A stretch of 64,000 nucleotides of DNA from Symbiodinium natans (lineage: Eukaryota > Sar > Dinophyceae > Suessiales > Symbiodiniaceae): the NCBI GenBank assembly GCA_905221605.1, contig CAJNDS010002089.1, positions 299,793 through 363,792 on the forward strand, given 5' to 3'. Shown here piece after piece: positions 24,067 to 37,035 of the stretch (positions are counted from its first letter, which is position 1; every line of letters begins with the position of its first letter). Under the pieces are notes generated by a model. It searched no databases and was not told the DNA's origin. It saw only the letters and a list, made by a program, of their open reading frames with translations. The translations under genes and the position numbers were made by a program.

Positions 24067-26259
24067 GTATCTACACCTGCACGACAAAAAACAAACCAAC
24101 CCGGGTGCCACAAGAACTGGATGGCTCACACATTGAGGCCTGCTGCCACGGTACCAAGCTTACTCAAGCTATCCCTCTTATCTGCTCCGAAACTGAACAA
24201 GATCTCTGGCCTGTCCTGAGACCCCTGGAATGTCCCTGAAGGTCCGCGCAGACGGCCCGGAACAAGTCTTTACACCCCCACCCACCCCGGAACGAAGCAA
24301 TCTGGTGCGCTTCAGGGATCATCCAAGATTGGGCATTCCAGGGATACGCTGCGGGAAGCAGGAGCCGGGGAGTCCCGGACCTCTCTGCAGGTTTCTCTGG
24401 TGCTCCAGCGGATACTCTGATTCTGCGGGGGTTCTAGAAGAGATGGCTGAGACAACCGTGGGATTCCATGGCGGGCACTCTGAATACCCCCCTCCCCCTC
24501 AAAAACAACACGCCTCTGAATACCCATGAAATTGAAAGTCCAGCAACCCCGCAAAAAAGGGTTAACGCGTTGCTCTTCAGGAGATCCTTCACCGGAGGGC
24601 GGAGGATGCGCCGGCCAACGAGTAAGTTGCCCACCTTGGCAGCGGGAAGGGTGAGTTGAAATTTGAGGGTGCCAAGTTCAACATGAAGGCTGGGCGCATA
24701 TGCGTCCGCCCTCCATGTTCTCGAAGCCCAGCCCCCATAATATTCCCCCATCGGTATCTTCCTTGTAAGCCCTTAACCCAAGACCGTCCACGAACCACAA
24801 GGGGGAGTGGGGAAACCCTAAACCCTGAAAGTAAAATGTCAACCCAACCCTGTTACATCCAGGACCCAACCCTTACGCCCTCAACGGATGGGCTATAGGA
24901 ATAGGTATCCTGGGAGCAGCCGAAGCAGCACTAACACCACTAGACCCGAACACATGCTGGAGGAGTGGGGACATGTGGCTGAGCTTATCTGAGCGCCGCA
25001 ACGCTTTAGTTTCTGAGGCACCGGCGAGCGCAGCGACTCCTCCAGCTAGGTGGACGACACCACCGCCTGCATAGTCGTAGTAGCTATGACCTGCCGAGAC
25101 TTCGTCGACTAAATCATGAACTCAGATGTATATGCATATATGTATTTGTGACCTTTTAATTTCTCTGTAGCACGAATTCACAGCGCATTTCAGGGTGTCT
25201 GACGGACAAAACTCCCGAGAGCGCCAGTGCAGACATCGGTACCTTCCACCAGGAGTGCAGAGCACAGCCCTATGGCCAAGCTGCCATGGCATCCTTGTGG
25301 CACCTTCCACCATGTTTCATACCTGCATTTCCTAACCCACGAATGATCAGCGAACCCGCGCCTCCAGCACTTTCATGGAAGTTCCTGCTCAAGGCATTGT
25401 CACCACGACCTGGGGGTGGTTGGTCATCTCGCCGATGCACTAAGATGGGCTCGGTGTACGTGCTTGAGCACTTTGATTCTTCAAATCTTACAAACCGTGT
25501 CGTCTTGTGCTTTATGTTGGCCTGCTATTGAAAGAAGGAACCAACTGTTGGAATATGTCAGCCTAAACACGTGACAGAATCCATTTTTTGCAATGTCCCA
25601 AGGGGCCTTTGGGCCTTTTTAAGTGGCTTCCTGATTCTGCTAATATTGCCAATCCACAAACTGTTGAACCAGAAGACGCTGCGGACCCCAAAGTTGAATT
25701 TATTCTTCTGTGGGTGGCAGAACCTTTGCAGCCGAAGTGCCCCAGACGCTATCGGCCAAGATAGGATATGCAAAACCCGACATCGCAACCTTAGTCGAAG
25801 CAGCAGGGAAGGCGTGATTTAGTTCCCCATCGATGTGTTTGCTCTCCCAAGACCTTGATCAGATGCTGCTTCTTTCGCATTTTGCATTGTCGCAGATGCT
25901 AGCCGAAGCGCTGCATAGCAAAGATAGGCCTCGGATGCAGGTTCATGCTTGCCTCGCTTCCCATCTGTCTTCACGTCAACAATCGACTTGATTTCCAAGA
26001 TTTGCTACATGCCGAGTGTTTATAAGGCATGCTCAAAAACAAAGTGCAGAATGTGGACATACGCTATGGGCTGCTATGGATGGTGAGTATGGAAGAAAAA
26101 GTCGAAAAGCCCGACCGCGCATTTCTCAGAAGGTTATGGCGCAGCATGAACTGCATTTATTTCCATCCGAAACGTTCCGATGACCCCTCCCGACTCCATC
26201 CGCGATTTGGCCTGTAAATTAGACATCCTACATGTGTTTACAACCTTAACCTCCCGATC
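24067..26259. other. Apparently non-coding stretch
   Basis: No recognisable gene. One short telomere-like AAACCCTAAACCCTGAAA occurs near 24,814. Open frames are under about 105 codons and without motifs. Confidence 0.45.
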
Positions 26260-26301
26260 CAACTCCCTGAAATGAAGAGTGAGCTGGTTTGTTTGTGCAG
26301 A

Positions 26302-26411
26302 GCCGCTACGAGGTGTGTCCGCTCTGCCATGGACCCGGAGCAGATCGTCACGCTCGTGGACAGGAAGGCCCAGTGGAGAAGCATCAAAGAATTGTCCTGC
26401 CAGACTCTAGA
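26302..26411 (+). CDS. Possible single exon with a CxxCHGxG motif
   Basis: A TTTGTTTGTGCAG acceptor-like sequence ends near 26,301. The following frame reads SRYEVCPLCHGPGADRH and then a charged stretch up to about 26,411, where a TA/CT microsatellite begins. CPLCHGPG fits the CxxCxGxG zinc-ribbon pattern of DnaJ-like cysteine-rich domains, but a single copy in so short a frame is weak evidence. The overlapping frame (MDPEQIVTLVDRKAQWRSIK) is equally protein-like, so both the frame and the gene are uncertain. Confidence 0.2.
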
Positions 26412-26464
26412 TGTATATATATATATATCTCTCTCTCTATCTATATATATATATATATATATTT
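26411..26464. repeat. TA/CT compound microsatellite
   Basis: (TA)n, (TC)n, then (TA)n again. Confidence 0.93.
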
Positions 26465-27468
26465 TATTTGCCATGAATTCCTGAGGTTGAGTGCGGCTTA
26501 CACTCCGAGGAGCACAAGGCGTGCGTGTAAGAAACGCCTGTCAAGCCTCAGGCCTCAGACGTTGTATGCGCCCACAAGCTTGCAAAACCTTGAAGCATGC
26601 CGCCCTTCATGCCCCGACTAGGTGATAGAACTTTCATGATACCTGGTCTCTCGACCGAAACTCCTTGTTCTCGAATCCTAGAAAAGCTGCGACTTGTTTA
26701 CGCTTGACCGCACGTCGTGCTCTGGGCAGGTCCGCAGACAGAAGCCGAGAGAGACATCGGAACGACTTGAACCCCACAATTTGAGCCGGAAAAAGGAAAA
26801 CAAGCCAGAAGACATAACACATAGGACTGGGAGATGGGCTCCAAGAAATGGATTTCAAGACATGACGTGCCATCCTGAAGAAAGGACAGAGGGTGAAGCA
26901 CACGACGTTCATGGATACAATGTTAAGGTCCTCCCTTCAGCACTGCACAAGTTCCAGCAAAGCTATGGCATTTCAAGTACCCCACCAATGCTACAATTAT
27001 TTCATTCTCGCCTGCTCAGATACCCTCACGCAAATGTGTCACTTCATGAACCTTCGGCCCGTGAACCCACAGCATTCATGTCGTTGAGGCGGGGGACCGT
27101 CTGCCCAGCAGCATTCTGCACGATGCTGGGCCTCGGGCCACAAATTCTTCAAGAGCCCTTCCAGCCCTTGGACTTTACGAGATCAGGAGCAAATACCAAC
27201 TTTACTCCAACTATTTGACAAAGCCGCGGCTGTTCTCTTGCGAAGTTTATAAGGATTCACGGCTTCGGCTTTCAGAGGGTGCGGGGCACTTGGGCGTGAA
27301 GCTCTGAAATCAGTTCTGGGTCTGCCCAGAAGGGCCCAATACTCTTTCAGAATATGGTTTGAACATCATCATAAGAATCCCTCTATAGTCTAAGGTGCAT
27401 TCTTTCAATATAAAGGGGTGTTGGGCTCTTTGGGTGTGTCGCCGCCCTACATCCAAACCAACGGCAAA
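26465..27468. other. Apparently non-coding stretch
   Basis: The longest frame is plus 26,694-27,218 (174 codons), with no recognisable motif and overlapping frames on the minus strand. I see nothing else. Confidence 0.45.
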
Positions 27469-27524
27469 CCCTAAACCCTAAACCCTAAACCCTAAACCCT
27501 AAACCCTAAACCCTAAACCCTAAA
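27469..27524. repeat. Interstitial telomere-type repeat (CCCTAAA)8
   Basis: Eight perfect CCCTAAA units. About 90 bp further on, degenerate CCCTAAACCCTAGTTACCCTAG units (27,615-27,651) look like a decaying extension. Confidence 0.95.
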
Positions 27525-27773
27525 CTAAGGTCGAGGCTGCAGCACGTCGCAGGCGACGGCAAACGACAGGCTGGAGATCATGGAGTCCAAGATGTTCTTG
27601 GCCTTGCTCCCATTACCCTAAACCCTAGTTACCCTAGTTACCCTAGGTGCCCTAGTGAACAAGCTAAAGGGGGCTTTCGGGCAGGGTTCTTCTTGACTTT
27701 TCAAGCCCCAGCATTTCGAGCTGACCACCGGCGCAGAATACAGCTTGATTCTGAAAGCTCATAGCCAAGCATT

Positions 27774-28190
27774 GGCAAACACAATGCCTGCATGATGGCC
27801 TTGGAAAAGACTCATATGGTTCTCAATGAATGTCTGCGAGTCTACTGATGGCACAACATCTTCGAGAGCCTGCGTTTCTTCAACAAAAGAGCCGGGAGGG
27901 GGTGGGGCGTGCAGTCTCCCCTCCCCATTTGCCAACACAATGAAAACATGATGTGGGGTAAGGGGGGATGAGCTGCCCCCTGGCCCCGTCAGCCCAATTT
28001 GCAAACACAATACTCGCCTGAAGGGTTTGGATATGATTGGTCTGGTTTTGATAAGGAAGGCCTATTGATGACGCGCAATTCTTTGAAGCAGGCTTGCACT
28101 CGTTACAGTGGAGCGGGGGCTTTGGGGAGGCGCAGACCCCCTTTTGATTTTGCCCATGCTCGCATGATGGGTTTGGAAAGGATTCACATG
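27774..28190 (-). repeat. Cluster of dispersed ~68-bp repeats, reverse orientation
   Basis: At least four reverse-complement relatives of the 11.7-12.1 kb repeat occur here: 27,774-27,816 (GGCAAACACAATGCCTGCATGATGG, then CTCATA), 27,929-27,956, 27,998-28,100 (TTTGCAAACACAAT to GAAGCAGGCTTGCAC, apparently with an internal insertion) and 28,147-28,190 (GCTCGCATGATGGGTTTGGAAA). As at 11.7 kb, several are next to G- or C-rich runs. Confidence 0.65.
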
Positions 28191-28344
28191 GTCATATGGT
28201 TTTGAGGGAAACTTTGTCTTCTGTGTTGTGTCGTTCTTCCTTTCCTTCTTTCCGCATTTTTTCCCGTCAATATTGTGGTTGTATATTTCCTTCGTTCCTT
28301 GTATGTCTTCCTTCCTGCTTTGCTTCTTGTTGTGTTTTTCTGTC

Positions 28345-28460
28345 ACTCTCTCTCTCTCTGCACGCTTGGCCCCTCCCGGAGGAGGAGCCGCCCCGAGGGG
28401 CGCGCGAAGTCCCAAGTCTGTCGGGTCGCGGTTACCGTGCTCTTCTCTCTCTCCCTCTCG
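28345..28460 (+). repeat. CT-flanked GC-rich dispersed repeat, copy A
   Basis: (TC)n, then GCACGCTTGGCCCCTCCC, then GCCGCCCCGAGGGGCGCGCGAAGTCC, then AAGTCTGTCGGGT, then (TC)n again. The GCCCCGAGGGGC core is self-complementary. The order and core match the 48.16-48.29 kb copy. Confidence 0.7.
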
Positions 28461-31400
28461 TTCTTTCTTTCCTTCCTGCCTTCGAACCCAGGCCCTGCTC
28501 ACCCTCCGTCGCCTTCTTTCTCTGGCATGTATCAGAGCTGTTGTATTGAAAAACATCCCTTCCTTTTGTAAAACTGGTTGTTGAGTCTTTTAAAAGCTTT
28601 CTTTCCCCTCTCATCGTGGCCAGGTTGCCAGTACGGTCATCCGGTGCTCCTGTGGCGAGAAGTTCGGCTTGGCTCTGGGTATCTCTCTCTGAGGCGCCGG
28701 GAAGGGAAGGGAGAGCCTAAGCGTTGCTTAGGGTTGAGGGTTAGTAGAGCGAAAGCCGCCTCAGCCCCACAAAACAAGGATGTCAAACGTAAAGCCCTAA
28801 AGTTTGGAGCTGAGGCTCGAAACCCCTGATCCTCCGGCACGCGCAAGCCAAACCCTCCCTTAATTACTAATTACCCTGTTGCGCACACTTTCAAGCGGGC
28901 GAGAATGGTTGGGCTGCAACGATTCTGCATCATCCGAGGGGAAGGAGGAGCATCCACACCCCCCATGCCGACTGAGCTGAACAAGCAAAGTAAGGCAGGA
29001 GTAGGAGGTTTACGTGCGCGCCGGCCAACCTACCCCGTCACACAGACACACCAACCCTCTCCTACCTGGGGCTTGAAATTTGCTGCTTTCGCTGTGGGGC
29101 ACCTGCCTGTATCTCCTGCAAAGTAGACATGGTCGTGATCCTGGACTAAACATGAAAAAAATCGTTCATGCTTTTCCTAGTACCAGGAGTTAAGGGGTGA
29201 ACATAACCTCCATTTTCTGCACTCCCTGAAGCCCCCTTTGGCCCATTTTCCCTCGAAATCCCATCAATCCAAAACCTTGCAAGGGCGTCTCCTGCCGCAC
29301 GCTTCCAACCTCCAGCATGGCAAAGCCCAGCTGCATTGAAACAATGAGGAATGTGCACCTGAGAACCCCTCCAAAGCTCACTTCTTTGGCTTCTTGCTCA
29401 ATTTGCTTGTCTTCTCATGTGGCTTCCTGCAAGGGTCTAGAAGAGCACAATGAGCACTGACGGGCTGGGGAAGGTGGCACCCAGGCTCCGAAGAACACAC
29501 TTGTGGTGCCTGAAACTGCATCTAACCCCCTTCAAGAAATTCATACGGACTCCAATGCCGCGAAGCTTAAAACCCGGTGACAATGAGAAAGGGGGGGTAA
29601 TAATAAAAGCAGCCCGAGCGCATCAGAATCGGCATCTGCATGGGGATCGTCATTGACGGCAACTCCTCAGGATCATGCTAGGACTCATGACAGTTTTTTG
29701 AGTGCAGTTGTACATGGCCGTCCTTTCCCTACTGGCTTGAACTGGCCCCCCTGTAGCACGGCCGCCTCCAGCCCCGACTCTCAGCGCATCACACGGGCAT
29801 TCAGACGCCCTACCCCCTAAATCCTGCCATTTCCTGCGCACATGCGGACCGCGGGCTGCTGGGACATACGCCTGTCCTCGATGCATTTGGCATGCCAAGC
29901 GTCGTGAGAAGGAGATCTGCTCACTCCTTCTTCAAGACCCTTAGGCTCCACCTTGGCTGATTTTTTGGGCTGACCTGCTTGAAAGCCTCTAAGCTAAGAA
30001 GCGGGGCAACCCCATGTTCCTCCCTTTCCTTGTGGTGGAGTGGAAGGGCAGAGTTTCGTGTCTGAGCTTTCTTTAAAAGCGGGTACCTGGCCAGAAACTG
30101 GCCAAATATGATGCCATGTCGAGACTTACGGCATGTACAGTCTGACGATTTATGCAACGACATACAGATGTCCGTGCCCTGTCTCGAACCCGGACTCTTC
30201 GGGCCCAGCAGGGGTGTAAGTAATCATTGCGGCCCAGCAAAAAAGTCAACAGCCCATGGAATCCCTCAATCGCGGCAACCTGTTGGAAATGATGTGAGCA
30301 GAAGTCAGTATACTTGATGGTCTTAGGGCTTCTTGGGTGGGATGGGCCAGATGGGACCGGAGAACACATACCCAAGTTTAGGGGCTTTGCAAAAAGGAGT
30401 GGAACTGCTTGCTTCGAGGCGCTCAGTGGCGGCCTAGGCCATTGTCAAGCTCGACGGCCGCACTCCACGCAGCCGGAGCTTTAAAGTTCGCTTCAAGAGA
30501 TATGGCTGCGGATCGGATGCTTCAGCCCTCGAAGTGAAGTGACTGGGCGTGTCTTCTGCAGTACCTTCACCATGCCAACCTCAAAACGCTCGTACTGGAA
30601 AGGAGGCAGTGTGTTTAGAGAGTTCAGGTGCCACCACATTCTCGCCACGGCTACGGCGGCTACGACCTCGCAAGCGACAACCTGCGAAGCGCTTGTTTCG
30701 CCAGCCTGAAGCAACCAAATCCCTCCAGGCAAAACGCTTGCAATTGATCCTACAACCCGGCCTCCCCAGCACGGATCTAATAAGGCTCCGTCTGAACTCT
30801 AGCAAACGGCCTCGAAACCTTGAGGGTCCAATAGCCAAGTACAGCATCAAGTATTTCAAATACCCCCAGAGCCCCTCCAAAGCCCATCCGAACTGCTTGG
30901 AAAGGTGCTGCGCTGGCTCTGGATGGGCAGTGGCAGTCTGTTGGCCTGGGCTCTTGAAGGATTTCGTGCTTGAGCATCAGGCGGCTAAGAGTTCGTGAAG
31001 TGCGCCACCTGCAAAAAGCCTCTAAGGCTCTTCAGCTGGTCAGATTTAGGGCTGACTCTTTTCTGGGTTTACAGGCCTTGCCGGCGCTTGAAGCTCATAA
31101 TTCAGGCTGTCTCGATGCGGTGTTGTCGAGAACCCCAAGAAGCTGATGGAACCCCGAGGATCCTGGGACCCTCCTGGGGCTGCCACCCTGGCAGGGTGCT
31201 GCTGGCACCTGACAACGACATTGAACCCAATTGCGGATGTATAGAGCTTCCGGAGGGGGGGGGGGAGAGTCTTGAAGTTCGCTTTGAAGGCGCCCGTGCC
31301 GCCTGCACATGGGGCGTCGGCGGTGTTGGGGTCGCCGCGCAACCTGGCACATTCAAGAGAATGCAATGGAATCCCACATCGGTGTTTGTTGTCTGGGCGG

Positions 31401-32489
31401 GCAGTGAGGCTAGCAATGGCATCAACCTAATTACTTCCCCCTAAATAGGGAGCGGCCTGGAGGAGTTGGCCCGGATTGCGCGGCCTGAGATGTTCGGATT
31501 GCGGTGGCTTGGGGTGGTTCAGGGCTGTTCGGGGTTTGCGACGGGCACCACAAGAATTTCGTTTTGTAAATCGAGGGAATCGGCCAGCTGGATCGGAAGC
31601 AGCCTCAGCCCACACTCCCTCGAAAGTCTCCGGTGGACGGTGTTGCTTCTGAACACGTCCAAAACAGCAAGATGACAGCAACCACCGCGGCACAACATGC
31701 CACCGCGGAGCAAGCAGAAAAAGCCACTTCCGCAGTGCAAAGCACAGTGCACAGTGGGCTCGATTGTTTGTTTTGACGGACTTGCGGGGCTGGCATGAGC
31801 CATGAGCTGCGGAATGGGTCACGACCCTCTGCAGGGCGGGTCGGATTACATGTGACCGGCGAAGATACTGTATGTGGCCCTTTCCTGACTCCTATGCCTG
31901 TGTTGCCATCTGCAACCAGAAGCTTGGACCCAACGCTGACATGCGTTGCAACCGGTGCTCAGCACGCGGCTACCCATGACCAGGGAACGAAGGGATACCA
32001 GGGACCTGCATTGCACAATAGAGCCGCATCCCAAAGCATATGCAATGAGGCCTCCACCGGATGCCATAGACTCAGCTCAACGTCTCGAACTGTTAACTTG
32101 AATTCGACACCCTCGCTGACAGGTAGTGGCATGTCGCTACACCTGAAGGCCGCCGGCCGGGAGTGAGTTTGAAACGTCATCCTCGCCTTCGTTCACTTCC
32201 TCTAGGAACTGAACCCACCCTCAACCAGCAAATGGAGGAATGCACATCCGGCCTGGCCATGCCACCGGATGTGACCCTGATGGCCTCGGTCGGCTGTCCG
32301 ATTACGCCACTCTGAGGCTAAGCTATCTGGGCTTCAAGGGTTTTGAGTTACTGGGGCCACACTTACATTCAGGGGACGATAGGGAGGTGGGTCCCGGTCA
32401 ACGAAGACCACTTCCTCAACCCGTGTACCTGCTTCGTCCGCCCCCATGGGCTTTTCTGGCACAAGCTGGCACGCAGTTGTTCATTGATG
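28461..32489. other. Apparently non-coding stretch
   Basis: No recognisable gene. The longest frames are about 150 codons (plus 30,549-30,998 and 30,995-31,444), without motifs and overlapped on the other strand. Confidence 0.45.
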
Positions 32490-32520
<31 letters not shown>

Positions 32521-32588
32521 CTTTTCGAAAACCCATCACTTCTGATCCAGGCAAGCTTGCGTATGAGAGAGAGAGAGAGAGTGAGAGA
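32490..32588. repeat. (GAT)n and (GA)n microsatellites
   Basis: About ten GAT units at 32,490-32,520 and a GA run at 32,566-32,588. Histidine- and methionine-repeat frames here are artefacts. Confidence 0.93.
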
Positions 32589-33462
32589 GCGTGTGCGTTT
32601 TGACTTCGCGACTTCGTGATTTCCTGGTCCAAGTGCCTTTGCCACGCAGGACAGTTGGGACGCACAGGGGGAACTGGGTCCATCATTGACGCAAAAAACA
32701 CAAGACATTGGCCAAGTCTGTGAAATCTGAAGAGGGCCCATGAGTGGCACGACAGAAGACTTGCTTTACTCTTGCAGTAAGGACTTCCAAATGCACTAGA
32801 CTTGAAGCGAATCCTGGGTCAAAGGCGGTCCGGTACTCTGCGCACCTCCACGCGATTTCTTGGCCACTGGAAGCTTCAAGAGTTGTGGCACTTGTGGGAG
32901 GTTTCAGCTGCAGCCCCGGGGGTTGAGCTGTTTTGTGGGATAGAGGCCTTCGCAAGTCAAGCTCCGAATCGGCAAATCTCAGCAAGAACGGCGCTCCACT
33001 CCAAGGTTCGGAAGGGGTTCTGGATGATTTTCAGAGGAGGTTCTGGGTCCGCCATGCCGGGTGTCTCCTACTACGGTTTGGTTTGACTATGACTATACCT
33101 GGAACAACCTCACACAAAAAAATGCTCTGTGGATGCTGCGGGTCGGTTCTTCAACCCGCCTCCCGCTGTGGTGGCGACCTGCGACATTAGTGGAGGGCAG
33201 GTTTTGACCTTGGGATTCCGGCGACCAGTCGCCGACCGATTACGTGCCCTGTGGCTTCTACCTGGGGAACGTCCAGCGCGCAATATCCTGTGGGTCGGGT
33301 GTGAAAAGTCTCTCAGGAAGCTACAATCAATGACATCATGGACGAGACAGAACTGAAGCTTTCTTCGTCCGTACATTTTGTTCATTCCATTGTTGTGGAA
33401 GGACCACTGAATGAAATCTTCTTCTTATTGTTATTACTATGTGTTGTTATTCTTATTATTCT
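32589..33462. other. Apparently non-coding stretch
   Basis: Nothing recognisable is encoded; the open frames are short and overlap on both strands. Confidence 0.45.
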
Positions 33463-33532
33463 TCTTCGTCTTCTGCTTCTTCTTCTTCTTCTTCTTCTTC
33501 TTGTCCGAGGGCTTGGGGGGCAAACCCCCGCG
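33463..33532 (+). repeat. (CTT)n followed by a GGGCTTGGGGGG/CCCCC hairpin
   Basis: A CTT run leads into GAGGGCTTGGGGGGCAAACCCCCGCGC, with the G run and C run able to pair. The same arrangement occurs at 4.33, 47.66, 48.0 and 61.15 kb. Confidence 0.7.
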
Positions 33533-34403
33533 CAGCAGCACATGTTTGGCCCCGTGTGTTGCCCGATGGCCGCCCTGCGACATCCGAATCCTCGTTCAGC
33601 TCATGTACTTGGGCCCCGACGTGTCAAGGCTCCCGTTCTTGTGGTCTACTCTACTCCAAAGGACTACAAAGTCGCCATGCATTTTTTAAGTCCGAAGACC
33701 TCCCAACCCGCCCATTGCTGTCGGGTTCTTTCACCGACTCTTGGTAGGCTTAGTTGCCCGGAGTTTTTGTTGGTCCTTTCGGGACTCTTAGCTGGCAGGC
33801 TCTTAGACCGAGACCACACTCGACCCATTTGGCTGTTCTCCTTGTGCTTGCTCTTTAGGCCTTGATGTGCGCATGTTGGAGCCCAGTCTGTGGCAGAATC
33901 TCAGCGGGCCTGTGGTCCGGGGTTGCTTGGTTGGATCATGAAGCACCAGTCTCCCTGAACGATTGGCCATGAAAAGCTCAGACAAGCGGGCCTGGCTGAT
34001 GCCCTGACTTCCAGGCGTCAGCAGCGCGACATCCTCCAAGGTCGACCTGGCTTCTGAGGGGCTGTTGTGCCACTGTAACTTTGCGGTTAATCCGTTCTGG
34101 GGTGCTGCGTTTTCGGGTGTTCAAATACTTCTTCTGCGACATCTTTGCACTGCCTCTCTGCGCATCGGTAAGAGCTCACGTTGGGGGACCTCCAGCTACA
34201 GCAGAGGCTCCTCAATCCGAAGAGGACTATGCCGATTCTTATGCATGCTTTTGATTTTTTTCGCTTCTGTTCTGAGCGAGGGGTTTCTTCCTACATTGAC
34301 TCGGGGCAGAATCAAGTTCAATGGGTGGTGCTGCGCTGTTAGGCATGTAGATGCACCCAAGTGCAACCGAACACGGTTGCCAAGGCAAGCCAGACAAAGA
34401 CCT
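33533..34403. other. Apparently non-coding stretch
   Basis: Nothing recognisable is encoded. Confidence 0.45.
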
Positions 34404-34512
34404 CAATATTGATATTAATAATACTATTAATATTAATAATACTATTAATATTATTAGTAGTACTACTACTACTCATAATAGTATTAATTATTACGTATTA
34501 TTATTATAGCAC
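34404..34512. repeat. AT-rich (ATTAAT/TAGTAC) simple sequence
   Basis: Repeats of ATATTAATAATACTATTA and TACTACTACT form an AT-rich low-complexity block. There is no gene signal. Confidence 0.88.
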
Positions 34513-36194
34513 CAAATTAAGAGCCACGACTCAAAACACACCTGGCTTAGGTAGGCTTTGCGCAGCTTCCTGCTCCATCCAAGATGGAGAGGTGGGATCA
34601 GTGGACACTTGCAGCGATTCGGAACAGTAAAGGCAGTATCTCCCTCTGCCTGGTCGCCAGCAGACCAGGGCTTATCACCTCAAGCACATGGGCTGGGGTC
34701 CGGCTTGAGCGTGGTCAGGGGGAAGTCACGGCACGCGAAGCAAAGCACCGGCGATCTTTCACCAAACAGTCGAACCTTCGACTCAAGCATGAAGCCCAAA
34801 CAAGAACCAACCCCTCAACACCGAAAGGCCAAGTCCAGCGCGTGACGGGTCTTTGCAGGTCTTTGCATTTCTGGGGCCCTGGCGTCCTTGGCCAGGGCCT
34901 GGAGGCACACATCGAGGCTTTCTGAAGGGGTTCTGGACCTCACGGGGTTTCGGTTTAGGCTTCTGGGCCACCCGCCTAGCGAACTACGTAGCCACACTAG
35001 CGACTACAGCCAGACAGCTGAGCAGCATGACTACAAGCCTCCAAACGCCTTTGTCCAAAAGCCCCTCCCCTACAAACATCGGCAGAGAAATCAAGGAGAT
35101 CAACGGCTAGGATCATCGGGCAAGCATTTTTCTGGGGTTTGGGCAAGCCTTCTGAATGCACCGTAATCCAACCGCAATTCGCCTCATTTTGCCCGAAGGT
35201 GTTAGAGGTTCCATGAAGGCCCTCCTTCCCAATCTGCTGGGGACCTACCAAGGTCGAAAGATACAACTCCCGGCCCAGACTCCCTTTAGACATCTTTAGA
35301 CACATGTCCGAAGGGTGCTTCTGGTGGCGGATGGATCCCCTCCCCTCCCCCCCTCCCCCCCTGAAGATCTGAAGATCCCTCGGTACAGTAAGCCCTAAAC
35401 CACCAAGCCCAACCGTGATCCCGAAGGCAAGCTTTCGAGCATGACAAGTTCTTTTTTGCGGGCCAGGCCGAGGCGGACGCGCTGCAGCGTTTTTGGAATG
35501 CACCCGACTGGACCTGGTAGAGGCCAGGAAGTTCCTCTTGATGTTCCTGAAGCTCGGCCTCTGGTGGCATTATCACAGCCGAAGCCCAATCGCACCTCCC
35601 ACACTGAGGACTTCTGACCAAAATCCACAACCCAAAGCCATGGCAAGACATGGCGGCACAGGCTGGAATCTGTACGGTAAAGTGGGGGGCACGGAGTTGC
35701 GAAGTTTACGCCTAGCAGTACTTAGTGTGTAGAATGTGGGAATGGGTATGCAGATCGGGTGTTCTGCCGCCACAAAGAGAAGCCTGGTACGACACCCAGT
35801 ATATATGCAAGAGCTTCATGACGGAGCTCCATGTTCAGCATAGCATCGGCTCTTTTTTGCGTTTCCGGAGGCGACGCCGTGCAGATAGGCTTTGCGTCAC
35901 AAGCCTTGTCAAGCCGGTCAGCTGGTTATCCGCACCTGCCTCCTTGTTCGAGGAACACGATCGGTGTCAGGGTTGAGGCTTCGACAGAGGCAAAAACAAT
36001 ACGGAAACAGGGCGAGTCTTCAAGTCTTCCTGGTTCTGGCAGATTCCCCCGTGGCTTGATGTCGCGTTAGTTCCAGTTCCAGCCAAGGAGGTGCTGGAGA
36101 CCAGATGCAAGCTGTGAGGGCTGACAAGAAAATGCCTTTTGTCGGCGAAAGTCGAAGATGCAACGTTGCCGCGCCCACATCTGCCTCAACCTCA
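34513..36194. other. Apparently non-coding stretch
   Basis: The longest frames are minus 34,997-35,503 (168 codons) and 35,286-35,651, without recognisable motifs. C-rich runs lie at 35,338-35,360. Confidence 0.45.
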
Positions 36195-36231
36195 AGCCCT
36201 AGAGCCCTAGAGCCCTAGAGCCCTAGAGCCC
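36195..36231. repeat. (AGCCCTAG)n octamer repeat
   Basis: Four perfect 8-bp units plus a partial one. The CCCTAG core is telomere-like but the period is 8, not 7. Confidence 0.9.
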
Positions 36232-37035
36232 CTTCAACTCTATGTTTTGAGCCCTCCGTATTACAAGATGCGCTCGTGGAGCCTGGCGTATGCTTCATGC
36301 TGCATCTTTCTTTCAATTTCTCTCTTGATAAATGTCTCTCGCCCAGTATATTGCCTCGGGCAACATGCAAAAGGGAACTTGCTAAGTGCCCTATACCACG
36401 AAGCTCGTTTTCGAGTAGAACCGGCAAAAGTGCGGATCTAAACCGAGAATGTCAAAGCGCCACCCGCTACGAGCGACTGGCTTTCTGAACTTCATGGCAG
36501 GGTCATGCGAACTACGAGCAGCTCTTGTACTTCACTGGCTTCAAGTCTCGATTGCTCGTCCGCGCATGCTAGTCATTCAGGTTCCCTCATGTGTACCAGC
36601 TACCTGCAAACAACTGAACAACTGGAACTCACGTATGCCACATCCTGCGAAGCGGAACCTGAGAAAAATTGACAGTCCAGGCTGTCAGAACTCGAACTCG
36701 TGGTTTAATGTCGCTTATGCCAGGCTGCTTATGCCAAGGCTTTCTGCGACCGCCACCTCTACCTGCTGGGCGCCAAAGAACGTGCCGATGCTTCAACGGC
36801 TGAGAGGACTGCAGCTGCCCGAAAGGAAGTCTCAAGACCGGTGCACCACTTAGGTTTAGTACGTGTACCATCCAGGTCCCATTGTTCTTTTGCATCTCCG
36901 GACACCTGGCAAGGCCTTGTCCCAGAAACGGCCTGGGGAGAACGACTAGAAGGGCCGTCATCGTGAGGAACTTTGGCAGATCTGGCATTCTGCCTGAACC
37001 TTTTGTTTGAGGCTGCTTTAAGACGTTAAGACTTT

